Shown one piece after another: positions 12,301-22,600 of a stretch of 64,000 nucleotides of DNA. Under the pieces are notes generated by a model. That model made no database searches, was not told where the DNA came from, and saw only the letters and a list, made by a program, of their open reading frames with translations. The position numbers and the translations under genes are program-made. Positions within the stretch are counted from its first letter, which is position 1, and the number at the start of each line of letters is the position of its first letter. The DNA lies in NCBI GenBank assembly GCA_949126835.1, contig OX421500.1:25603731-25667730 (forward strand), in the 5' to 3' direction. Source of the DNA: Anisus vortex (taxonomy: Eukaryota; Mollusca; Gastropoda; Planorbidae).

Positions 12301-12881
12301 AAAGCTCTTGGTTCTATCTTATCAGTTAATAAAAAAGAATGAAATTTTTGTCTATAATAGTCCTCTGAATGGATAAAAAATTTTATCAACTGTTCTCTAA
12401 TTATTGTGTAATCAGTAATCTCTTTATCAATATGAGCTAATGCTTCCCTTCCTTTGTCTTTCAATTGAGGAATTAAATGAATATACCATTCCGATTGCGG
12501 AATGTTATACCCTTTACATGTTGTTTCAAAGAGAGTTAGAAAGTCTAAAATTTTTTCTTTTCCATCAAATGGTGGCATTTTAAATCTAACGCCATGTTTA
12601 TTAGATGAATTAGTTGAATGCTCAACCTTATTTTGTTGCAATTTAGCTAGTTCTAATTCATGGTCTAGTTGTATTTCTTTTTGTTTAAGTTCTAATTCTT
12701 TTTGTTTAAGTTCATGTGACCTACTTTCTGCACGCTCATCTCTTTCTTTATCAGATAATTCCTTTTTTAACTCTTTTACTTTCTTTTCTATAAATTCTTG
12801 CAATTCTTTTTTTTCTGTTATTTCAAATTCCTTAGCTAAAGCTTTAGCTTCTTCATACATTAATTTAACTTTTACATCCAT
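9273..12881 (-). CDS. Gag-protease-integrase polyprotein of the LTR element (1202 codons)
   Basis: One uninterrupted frame from the ATG at 12881. Order by approximate residue: charged coiled coil (10-85); retrotransposon Gag domain (105-290); Asn/Gln-rich part with three NFTRxNFPQ repeats and a CX2CX4HX4C zinc knuckle (CHFCNRYGHIDRFC, near 317); aspartic protease with LRDTGSSLTC (near 450); integrase H2C2 zinc region (759-797); integrase core with Asp in IDIIGP (829), Asp in SDNGTQF (890) and Glu in NGIVERAN (925), 35 residues after the second Asp; then a C-terminal chromo/GPY-like stretch. It ends in the first residues of a Gypsy RT (GLTNVIEH) and runs out at a deletion junction near 9326. 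No RT catalytic YxDD is present. Integrase therefore precedes the RT start, not the usual Gypsy order. Confidence 0.93.
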   Translation of the reverse strand: MDVKVKLMYEEAKALAKEFEITEKKELQEFIEKKVKELKKELSDKERDERAESRSHELKQKELELKQKEIQLDHELELAKLQQNKVEHSTNSSNKHGVRFKMPPFDGKEKILDFLTLFETTCKGYNIPQSEWYIHLIPQLKDKGREALAHIDKEITDYTIIREQLIKFFIHSEDYYRQKFHSFLLTDKIEPRAFVSEVKSFLLTWLELIKIDTKNPNEIIEMVVVDKVLQMASKPLFTHIMERKVRNIENLIDAISNFKDSNPNVELTKQTQTVNTMQNRRHRSYSPPRTNSQYGRRQNYGNETNTNRQNLRCHFCNRYGHIDRFCGFRIKYVSNRYRQNENSQNNQNFQNKNFTRQNFPQENQNQNFTRRNFPQGNQNQNFTRLNFPQGNSTNQHVTNPNSENQNFQNRNKGNTNNPTTHRNNVIFENKGQLILFPAYVEGIRTYCLRDTGSSLTCVDERIIPPHEAKNILRIETIKLGNGSMVSCPITTIKIDTPWLTGITEAAILKNCVAPLIIGNTYGVKQDNSFEIFQQWMDLKSTDLNLKPVILLENNQLGDLSQDEFGPALQTVSFLQTLGKSDSSIINDTPNIDIPINKVKENLMPKWNGTEKLNQYIERFEEQCEINNIPKQLHAISLCKHLENHKAIYNIAEKEINDFQTLKTNILAYIDTTQKKTETQMKKREQISLNSMPFDEQTLKNEQKQDEYINKIVSQLGKENFKQGQMKLINGILCRIETKTNITQIVVPKSLTVQIMKISHDNALAGHLSTKKTCNKIKNNFWWPNLEKDLKTFIKSCSTCLIHNQKNSKHKAPLQKTDTVDKPFVKIAIDIIGPMKEARNSKAKFALTLIDMGSRWVEVIPLREITADRVCNSLLPIFCRFGFPKTILSDNGTQFKSKLTQAFTKMLNITQIFSSIYHPESNGIVERANQTIKQMLAKVCEEHPYEWDEFLPAILFAYRQAKHESTGYSPFELIFGKNANGPLENFKAELLKIKETKMSPFDIINKTEKHMQTAYQFAVEKNQEIKEKTILRENMNKNLRKLEIGNKVLVYLPIGSGNTMEWKGPYDIIHKLSDVTYKIDINGSEKIVHINNLRHYEESNIVDTTSKTNDKIENNNVIIVEDENIKDIPSNVNYLCGMTANTTNELEQINLDHIQSVETKNKIVKILNKFKDTITETPGLTNVIEHRFRNGVQTSILYKPCIN

Positions 12882-14614
12882 ATTTAATTCCTGATCATTA
12901 ACAATAAAATATTATTTTGTACAGGACAATGCTATTATTTATTATTATTTATAGAGTGTACATTCACAATGTAATTCTTATAATTATTATGTAGACCATG
13001 TATTATTAAGTTGAAGCTAAATACTTGCAATACTATTATTTCTATTCACTATGCTATTATAATTGAAAGCATTTTGGAATTGGAACAATGCAAAGCATAA
13101 TATTTTGATTGATAGATTATTTTCTCTTCTTATTTTCCAATTTACTTTACTTGTATGTATATGTTGACTATTGTCAATTATTATATTTGAAAAAAATGCC
13201 TTATTTACTATTTTCTATAGTGTGTACATACATATTGACCTTTGCATAAATTATATTTATAAACAATTGATAGTTATTGTTTCTATCAAGAATCTATCAG
13301 AAATAATAGTGGTTATCTTGAACCAATAATATTAATTATATTTAAAAAACAAAACAAAACAACAATTATGTATAACTAAAATAAATGAAACACAATCTTA
13401 ATTAAAGACACAAATGCTGCATGGACAACAGTAATAGAGGAAATGTTCACACTAGAATCACAATATTTATCAACATTGACAAAGACAATAATTTTACTTC
13501 AATATTTGAACAAAAACAAACAAGTCAATACAGCTAACAGAAATTACCCTATCAAAGAAAACATATGGCATCAATAATATTAAAATAAATGTTAATTATA
13601 TCAAACTTAAATAGTATTTAAGTAACACAATGAATCTTCTTGACGATGAAGTTAATCCATTTGATCCAAGTGAATGGTCTAATAGTAGCTTAAATTTTAA
13701 CTAACACATACTTCATGACGTTAATCCAGGTACGAATGATTTAAATTAATTAACACAATCTTCATCACATTAATTCAAATTAACTTTACTGTATAGCGAG
13801 ATAGCTATAATTCGCATAATGTAAACGAATCTCTTGAATTAATGTACGTTAGAGTACAATCTGTCTTCAATAAGGTCTTGGTATTCCACAAAGTATGACT
13901 AAGTGAATACTATGCGTTGATGATTGCCTTGTTACCTTCGGATCTCACACACACACGTGTTGACCTCTAGTTGAACTAGTATCCGCCATCTTGTTTATCC
14001 AGTGTCCGCCATCTTGTGTGACGTCATTGCTTCGTTTCATAGCGTATTGTAAAATGTTACAGAGTCTAGATTCAGAAGCTGTTTTGTTTAAAAATGTTTC
14101 ATGCGTGATAATTCAATTTTTCATGATCAACGATTGATCACAAAGAAATTCATACGACAGCTCTCGACGTTCCACGTAATCCAAATATAATCTTGAAATT
14201 TTTTTTATTAATTCCAGCGTCGGCACCTTTGAAAAATGCAATGTGGGTTGAGATGTAGAGCGCCACGTGCACCCACCTTTTTGTTGCCTGTTGTGCCGCC
14301 TATGTATCTACTGACTTTTACAAGTCTTGCTGCAGTGTCTCTGTTTCCTGTTACCCTGAATATGGCTTTATACAGTGTTGATTAAATCTTAATTAATATC
14401 TTTAGAAATCGTCCATTAAATTCTGCCATCCACCAGCAAATCATATATTTTCTGAGAGATGTTTTAGCGTTCTCTCTAACGATTTTATGACCAGGTTGAC
14501 TGGTTGAATAGTTTGCTGAATAGTTTGCATGAGAGAGTTGACAATTTGAAAATCAGACTTTACCTTCTAATATTTGTTTTTGTGGAAGCATTTCATTATG
14601 TTGTAGTTTAGTAG
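12882..14614 (-). other. Long leader of the LTR element
   Basis: About 1.7 kb between the gag start and the 12-bp minisatellite. AT-rich with no long reading frame. Holds a cluster of candidate transcription-factor sites at 13954-14026 (separate entry). Unusually long for a Gypsy leader. Confidence 0.6.
13954..14026. promoter_or_regulatory. Cluster of YY1-like, CRE and E-box motifs in the element leader
   Basis: CCGCCATCTTG occurs twice, at 13983-13993 and 14006-14016, 23 bp apart; its reverse, CAAGATGGCGG, is the classic YY1 core. A perfect CRE, TGACGTCA, is at 14019-14026 and CACGTG at 13954-13959. Reading by motif only. Confidence 0.5.
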
Positions 14615-14617
14615 TTG

Positions 14618-14780
14618 CCGTACACCGCTGCCGTTCACCGCTGCCGTTCACCGCTGCCGTTTACCGCTGCCGTTTACCGCTGCCATTTACCGCTGCCGTT
14701 TACCGCTGCCGTTTACCGCTGCCATTTACCGTTGCCGTTTACCGCTGCCATTTACCGTTGCCGTTTACCGCTGCCACCAC
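14618..14780. repeat. 12-bp minisatellite beside the 5' LTR (primer-binding-site region)
   Basis: About 13 copies of a 12-bp unit, CCGCTGCCGTTT and variants, ending where the 5' LTR begins at 14781. In element orientation the first bases after the LTR read GTGGTGGCAGCGG. TGG is expected at the start of a tRNA primer binding site, but here the site is part of, or replaced by, the repeat. Confidence 0.85.
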
Positions 14781-15322
14781 TGTTATTGATTCTATTTTAA
14801 TTATTAGTGTTCTTCGTAGGCTAATAGAATCATGAGTTGATTGAGTTGATTGAGTTGAGTTAAATGTTTCTTTAATATTATTTTCACAGTACGTTTAACA
14901 CACTTGATAATTCAAATCTTCGCAGCAATATATATCTATTTATTATTACTCACAATACATTATTCACAGTACATCCAACAATCACATATAATATCCAATG
15001 AATCATATAATATAATATAAGTCCAAGAAATGAATTAGTATTCTGATAAAATGTAGTAAAATTACGAGTCTAACGTATGCGTCTATACGCTGCTAGATAT
15101 TCAAGTCAACTGACTTTCCTCCGGTCTTTTACCCCGTGATCAGCCTTGCCCAGTCAAGCAAGTATCACATGTAAAACGTGCAAAGCATTCTTTATAAAGC
15201 TAAGACGCAGTAGAACAAACTAGATTGTGACATTCACTATCTTCCCAATGCCCATAACTCTTGTACTATACTATTGACTTTCCTGAGTCATTTCCCTTTG
15301 ACCTTGTTAGTGCATACTAGCA
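14781..15322 (-). repeat. 5' LTR (542 bp)
   Basis: Direct repeat of 8133-8669 with an extra ACTAT near 15270. Followed by the target duplication GTCCT at 15323-15327. Confidence 0.95.
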
Positions 15323-15533
15323 GTCCTGGATTCGAATCCTGGTGGAGTCTAGGATTTTTTCCCAGGACTTGAGGGTGTCCCTGAGTCTATCTAGCTCTGA
15401 TGGGTACCTGAAATTAGTTGGGGTAAAGTGTAAAGTAAAGGCGGCTGGGCATTGGCTGGCCACACTACCTAAGCCATGGCTACAGAAACTGGTGAACGTT
15501 GCTTCGCCAGCCCTATGATCAGTTTGGTCCAAA
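15323..15533 (+). mobile_element. SINE family A, body portion
   Basis: Starts with the B box GGATTCGAATCC, then the family body (TGATGGGTACCTGAAATTAG, GTAAAGGCGGCTGGGCATT, GGCTACAGAAACTGGTGAA). It continues the head left at 8085-8132. Its 3' end meets the 3' end of a LINE fragment on the opposite strand. Confidence 0.88.
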
Positions 15534-16290
15534 GGGTCTTCTTCTTTACGTGCCAGGTCTGGAACAGACATCGGCGGTCATGACTCTCCATTCTTTCCTG
15601 TTGTTAGCTTTTTGCAGAAAGTTATTATTACTTATGTTGTTGTTCGTGGCCCATTCGTTCAGGCTTTCTACATATGTTAGCCTTTGTCTTCCTCTGTCTT
15701 TCTTACCAGATATTTTCCCACACAAAGCCAGTCTTTCTATACCATTTTTCCTATAGATGTGTCCTCGAAATTTCATCTGTCTATTCCTAATGGTGTAAAT
15801 GAGTTCTCTTGAGGTACATGCTGTTTTCAACACCTCTGCATTAGATTTCTTTTCAGTCCATAATATTCTCATCATCCTTCTTAGAAACCACATTTCTACT
15901 GCCTCCAATCTTTTCCTTGTTTCATTATCAATAGTCCAACATTCACATCCATATAGAAGAACAGACCAAACATACCCCTTCAGTATGCGCATTTTGGTAC
16001 ATATTCGGATATTCCTGTTTTTCATGATACTGCTTAAGCTCATGAAGCTGTTTTTAGCTACTGCGATTCTTCTCTTTATTTCTTTGTTGCATTTGCCTTC
16101 CTGTGTTATTGTATAGCCTAGATACTGGAAAGAACTGATTTGCTTGATGTTTTCACCTTCACTGGATAAAGAGCATCTTGGAGGTTGTCTTTTCTTAGAG
16201 ATTACCATTACTTCGGTCTTACTGAGATTGAGTGTTAATCCTTTAAGTCGGCTCTCTTCTACCACCTTATTTATAATAGTTTGCAGGGTA
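15534..16290 (-). mobile_element. LINE reverse transcriptase C-terminal region, 5'-truncated
   Basis: An open frame of 239 codons (16265-15546) reads LKGLTLNLSKTEVMVISKK, FQYLGYTITQEGKCNKEIKR, KGYVWSVLLYGCECWTI, RLEAVEMWFLRRMMRILW, ELIYTIRNRQMKFRGHIYRK, KKDRGRQRLTY and REWRVMTADVCSRPGT. This is the region after the RT catalytic core of a non-LTR element (RTE-like style). The polymerase core and endonuclease are missing. The frame is intact, so decay is limited, but the fragment cannot mobilise alone. Confidence 0.88.
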
Positions 16291-17887
16291 CTTTACTTTT
16301 ACTTACCATCCATAGTTCTATAGTCTTATGCACACAATTATAAATCTATTACGTTATTGTTCTTAACGTTTTGCAAATTAAAAAGTTCACATTTTGTCAT
16401 ATTTTGTGAAACTTGTATTGAAAAAAGTGCTTTCCATACAATTAATACACAGATTATGTAAAAAAAATAAATATGTGCAACCATCACAATTTAGTTAAAT
16501 AAATAAAAATCTCTTTTTAAAATAAGATAGTGCATGCTACTCAGGCTACTGCTATTAAAGACGATATGGGCATGGGTCAATTTAACCCACCTTGTAATAG
16601 ATATTTAAATTTTATTAAGAAGTATTGTAGTCAAATACAGTTAAAACACCAAGGGTTTATGGGATGGATCTGTTCACCAGCTTTGAGTTTGAGGTCCATG
16701 GGTACATCTGTGAATGCTACAGCAGCACGTTACAACCATTCATTAAGTCTACCAACTATCTTCATTGGCCCATTCTCTATTCTTATAGAAAATGACTCTC
16801 TGTATTTCAAAGCCCTATATTTTATGTATCTCGTCTAAAAAATATAGCTCAGAGTTTCCCAAATGCATGGTCGTGGCCCGGGGAAAACAAAACTCCAGGG
16901 TCGCAGAAAAAATGGGAAAAGTTTAATATATCTAGATCAGATTATAGCAATGTATTAGCGATTGAACTTAAAGATTACATTTTGTCCCAAGCTGGCATTT
17001 TGTAAGATCTCAACCCCATGTTAGCTACCCAAATAAAAAGCCACTGAATGTTGCCCAGAATGTAACTGTAACTAATCTTTGTACGCCATAGAATTAAATG
17101 ACATACATGCACTTGCATGGTTGAATCAATAATGCTAGAACTTTTTTTTTCACTTTTCTTTTTAAATTACATTTTTTTAAAAACTATTTTTCATAAGTTT
17201 AGGTGAAGGGACTTTCTATATTATTTGGCATAGTCAAGTTTGATTGCATGTTTTTAAAAGGCTATATCAACTATTTGGTAATATATTGTAGCAGAGGTTA
17301 TGCTTTTTTTTCTTTACTTGAACATAATTTCACAGAGGTGTCACAAAATTTATAAGAGAAAAAAAAGCTTATATTTATTAATGATTGATGTTTTCAGAAA
17401 GCAAACAAATTCTCAGATAAAGCAAAAAGTTCTTTTGAATGAGCTTATGAAATTGATTATATTATAATATATTGATTAAAATAATGCTGTTAAAAACTTA
17501 GAATGAAAATAATATATCAAACAACCAGATAGACCAAATAACTTTGTGTTCATTTTAAAACTCTTTTAATTCTAGAAAAGAACCAAAACTAAACAAAAAA
17601 AAAAGGCAAAATTAAGTTTTGGCAACTACAAAAGCTGTCTTTAAAAAGACATGAGATTCCAACAACAAAAATAAATACTGGTAGTTAATTATAATAAACA
17701 TAAATCAAGGAAAAAACAAGTAAAGTCTTAAAACAGTTGAATCCAAGCAAATAATAAATTAAAAAAACAACTCATTAAATGAATACCCAAAACATAATGT
17801 AAAAAAAGAAACTTGAACAAAGTTATTAAAGTAAAACAAAACATTGAATGAGACAAACATTACAAAGAATTATTTCTCTGTAAACTG

Positions 17888-17940
17888 GAAGTAATAATCT
17901 TCTATCTAGAAGGAAGGTCTGTAAACTTATAAGATAATTT
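17888..17940 (+). mobile_element. SINE family B, 3' fragment
   Basis: Shares TAATCTTCTATCTAGAAGG, GTCTGTAAACTTATAAGATAA with the end of the SINE at 32050-32235. Confidence 0.8.
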
Positions 17941-18099
17941 CTAAAACGGTCTTCAATAACTACAAGTTGAAAAAAGATTTGACAACAATGCCAAAATATT
18001 ATCTTGTTACAGAATTAATGGCTGACATCCTTGCAAAGAAATATATTTTAAAACAAGGTACAATACACACTGGAAAAAAACAACTTCAGAAATAATCCT

Positions 18100-18360
18100 A
18101 TTCAAAATAACAATACAGCTAGAATATTTTAAAATAACAATACAACTAGACTATTTCAAAAATAACAATACAACTAGAGTATTTCAAAATAACAATACAA
18201 CTAGAGTATTTCAAAATAACAATACAACTAGAGTATTTTATAATAACAATACAACTAGAGTATTTTATAATAACAATATAGATCAAGTATTTCTTAATGA
18301 CAACACAACAAAAAAGTATTTCATAATTACAATACACCAAGAGTATTTAATAATAACACC
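18100..18360. repeat. 28-30-bp minisatellite
   Basis: About nine diverged copies of AATAACAATACAACTAGAGT plus ATTTCAAA. The open frame on the minus strand is a by-product of the repeat. Confidence 0.88.
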
Positions 18361-19668
18361 TTAAGTATTTTATGAAAAGGATAGATTTGCTATTAGTATA
18401 GTACACCTTAACCCATAAATCTTTAACACCAAAATCTAATGTTTATAAATAAACTTCAAGCAAGGGAGGCTACTGAAATCGGTAATGCTGAATATAGCCT
18501 TCTATAAATTATAACAGGCTAAATAATGAATTGTCATCTAGCAAACTAACAAGAAATTACCCACAAGCAACAAATAAAGCAATTTTATCCTTTCTACATT
18601 AATATAAGAAAAGAAATTCAAAATTTTAATTACCGGGTACTGCTAAAACAAAATAATATATATAATACATATATATATATATATATATATATATGCATCT
18701 CATGTGAATACATTTTTAAAAAACATTATTGGATCATTTTCTTTTAAAGTTACATGCTCATGCTAAATACAAAATGATAAAAATTTAACAAAAAATAGCA
18801 ATAGTGTAACATAATTTGAGAGTTGGATTTGTTCATCAGAGTATATCACATAATATGGGCAACAGCTTTGGCTAGCTTAACAAATTTGCATATTATTTGC
18901 ATTGTTTTTTTTAACATCAATATATAGTGGGCATTAAAATTCAAGTAAATGCATTACCCTGGAACATTTATGTCCTTTTTGCATCACAAAAAAAAAAAAG
19001 AAGCATAATAAGGTAACATGGAATGCTTTTGTTTTTTTCCCTTCATAAATAGTTTATTTCTGGAGATCCATATGGCCATAAGGGAATGGTCAAGAGATTT
19101 TGTTGAATAATGTGAGTAGTTTCGTTAATGGTCATGTTTCCATTCAGTAGCTGAACTATTTTCTACTTGTAACTTTGTATGACCATCTTTCTATCGATGT
19201 TCTATCAGACAGCATATATAGATAACATTTCAACAATCATAAAGACAAAAACAAGGTTTAATACACATGTGTTGTTTAAACCCTATAAAAGTTTTGAGTC
19301 AAAATGCATAGACTAAATAAAAGTGGGATTCTGTAAGAAAAATATGGCACAAAATTTGTTATTTCGGCATAAATACTGACAAGATCATATTGTAAGCAAC
19401 GTATAAATATTTTGCTTGTAATTAAAGCAAAAAATTGCTATGTCATGATATTAGAAAATACGAGGACCGGTAACAAAATATACCCTTTTTTTACTTCCAT
19501 AAAAAAATACCATAATAAAATTAAAAAACATTATGTTGAATAGGTCTTTGAAGGCAGTAACACTGACTAGTTTAAGTAGGTAAATTACAGCAAGTAGAAA
19601 AAAAATATATTGGAACTGAACTGTTTTCAATACAATTGTATAGAAAGTAGCAAATTCTGCATTGCTAA

Positions 19669-22600
19669 TTAGTCAGCTGTGTAATACTGTGTGAGGAGAG
19701 ATTCCTCTGAGATGCTGATAATAAGCATGATTGTTGCACCAACTGAGATTCCAATAGCTTGTAAGAGAAGATGTAAGAACCAGGGTTCTCCAGACTTGGC
19801 ATACACAGATGTCATCTCAGGAACCTGGACACACAACATTGGACACATAGATATTGAAAGTTAACTGGATAAACAAGATCAGATGTTGTTTTATAAAGTA
19901 TTTCCTTGATATAAAATTTCCAGTAAAAAATTATTCATCAATAATTTCTAGATTTTTATTGCTTGACATTAAATTTTCCTTTTTAAAAAATAAACTTTAT
20001 AAATTCTTTGTATAAAGCACTTTACATGTAATATTACTGAATGGCATGTAAGTGTAATAATTGTAACCATGTTTGTACAAGGATTAACTCTTTCCGTCCC
20101 ATGAGCCGGTACAATCGGCTTTTTTATTTTTCGTTTCCGTCCCGCGAGCCGATTCTACCGGCTCATGATTAATTAATAATTTTGCGAAAAGCCTATACAG
20201 TGTAAAGAAGTAATTTTACGTCGTCATTTTCGTTACGCCATTTTCTTTGTTATTAATGCAATTTGTTTACATTTGTTGCGTAAATTTTTTACATTTTGAT
20301 CGATATTTGGGTTCAATTATTTCTGTTATGGGGCCAAGTGGCCTAGGGGCATCTCCAACTTAGATTATTACCGCTAATAAAGCTATATAACTGATTTATG
20401 CATTACAAAATACGGTGACCTATTTTATTAACTTCTAACAATGAAAACTTCACAAAACAAGAGATCGATTATAATTTAGAATAAGCAAAATAAATGATGT
20501 AATGAAAGCGTCCAAAAAGGGGGCTTGGCCCACTTGGAAAGGTTACAAATTTGGACTAAAATTTATTTTTCAAATATAATAAATATATTTTTAAATACAT
20601 TTATCATATGCTACATTCAATTTCCTTTCAATCGATGTATTACACTTCATGTATATTTTTAATATTAGACCAGTTTATGAGAATATGAATAGATGTTTGT
20701 TTATTTCAACTTTGCTACATTTTTTTTTTGTGAAGGCATATGTTTGGCTACATATTGTGTAACTTTGTTATTTATTGATCAATTTTGTTCAAATATGAAA
20801 GTGTTATTTTTTATTAGATTTGCGATCGGGGTTTAAGTTATTGCATCAAACAGTTGACACGTTTTATAAATAAAAAAACTTTTATTGGAAAGAATAAATT
20901 TTTTTTGTGTATAAATAATTTGTTCTTAGTGGTTGACCACTTTAAAAAATGTATATCGTTCAATAAACATATTTTAAAGTACTTTGATCATAAACTACAT
21001 TTATTTTGCTTTCTTTTGATGTATAACACTAAGGTCTTATATTTGTCCCAAGATTTGCATTTTAAAAAATGGTCCTATTTTTTTCTTGTATCTGTAAAAA
21101 AATGCTTGGTAAAACCATGGAAAAAGCCCTGGGATAGAAAGAGTTAAGTTGATCATTTTTGCAGAATTCATGACATTATTGCAATAAATGTTCATAAAAT
21201 GTTATTATTTGTTGCTTCTCTTTTTTTATTCCTTTATTCTTTATCGCTCCCTGTGGAGCATAAGGCAGCAACAAATGTCCGCCATACCTCCTTATCCTGG
21301 GCGAGCCATCTGATCTCATTGCCATGTTTTATTGGTGGCCTTTGCTTCCTCATACATTTTACATGCAGTAAGCTTATAAGCAAGACATTAGAACAGACCT
21401 ATTGCCTTATTCCCAATGTTTACCCATGATAATATTTGTATTTAAGGACACTATTTTGTTAACAATACTCACCAAGTCAACGAGTGTAATGTATAGAAAC
21501 ATTCCACCAGCTCCTGCAAATATCCATACTGATGCTGAGCCGATGTTGCCTATGAGCAAACCTATCATTGCTCCAAAGAAACTTGGCAGAGTGGAGAGTA
21601 AATTAAAGTAGACTGCCCTTTTCAATGTCAGGCCTGATCTCATCAGTACAGCCAAGTCTCCTGAAGTAGAAATAGTGTAAGATCCTTATACACAAACAAA
21701 CTGAACTTACTTATTGGGGAATACGAGTTTATTGTTTTCATCTTATACAATTTAATAGAAAGGAGCAGAGACAGTCTTGATGATTTCATTGGGGATCATA
21801 AAAACTTAAACTTTAACAATCGTGACAATTACTGACAATCTCTTCCATTAATAGTTAATTTTTTTTCCAGTTGGGTTTTGACAATACAAATTTGAAATAA
21901 AAGAAAAAAGGAAAATTTAGTAAGCAATACCCTGTACTAGTACCAAATCTATGACAATAACAGATAATATACATCATCAAATAATAGCTAACTGTTTAAA
22001 CTGAACAATGACTCTTATTTATATGGTAAACTTCGGTAATGTTTATTTTAATTATAGATTGTCTTAGAAAAAAAAAAGTATAAATATGATATGAGTGATG
22101 TCTTTTTTTTTTTTACATAATTACTATTTTTTACAAAATCATGTTAAATATTATCAAGCAGAACTTTGATTTACTAGCATACAAAAATCCACAACATACC
22201 AATTTCATGTGGAAGTGCATAACAAAATACAGCCACTGATGTGCTCAGACCGCCAACTGAATTCCCAGCATAGGCTGTCCCAATAGCTAAACCTGCACAG
22301 AAACTGTGGATTATGTCCCCTACAATGAGCATCATTGCCACTGAGCTCAGCGCATCTTTTAGATGTCCACTCCTGTGACTGTGGCAATGGTCATCTAGCC
22401 TGGTCGCACTGGGCCTGCTACATTGGTTACAAATGCAGAGAAAGAGCTAGGTTAGTTATTGACTATTTACCAGTTAGTGTTTTTCAAATTAAAGCTCTTT
22501 ACATATCAGTATTCTATTATTAATAATCAAAGGTCTGCCTAAAAATCTCTTGATGATTTTTTTGTTTTTAGTACAAGTCTGCAATTAATAATGCTGGTGG

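Larger units (their letters stand above)
8133..15322 (-). mobile_element. Ty3/Gypsy-type LTR retrotransposon, complete insertion, RT-deleted
   Basis: A 7190-bp insertion. LTRs at 8133-8669 and 14781-15322 begin TG and end CA. They appear identical except for a 5-bp ACTAT duplication in the right copy. Target duplication GTCCT is at 8128-8132 and 15323-15327. Transcription runs on the minus strand, so the right LTR is 5'. The internal part holds a 1.9-kb leader, one long gag-protease-integrase reading frame, and an RNase H remnant. A purine run, GGGAGGGG, lies beside the 3' LTR (near 8680) as a polypurine-tract candidate. The near-identical LTRs argue for recent insertion, although the element lacks RT and would need help in trans. 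Confidence 0.95.
16291..19668. other. Gene-poor DNA downstream of the ZIP gene
   Basis: No coding region seen. Holds a SINE B scrap (17888-17940), a 28-30-bp tandem array (18100-18360), (AT)n at 18657-18694 and poly-A/T runs. Part of 19050-19668 may be the 3' UTR of the ZIP gene: AATAAA occurs on the minus strand near 19051-19056. A short stretch at 16850-16920 (CGTGGCCCGGGG, GGTCGCAG) looks like a DNA transposon end, unproven. Confidence 0.5.

Noticed and set aside
11586..12894. Plus-strand frames of 83-146 codons
   Set aside because: Antisense shadows of the gag-pol frame with no recognisable domain.
14615..14800. 61-codon frame in the 12-bp array
   Set aside because: Repeat artefact beside the LTR.
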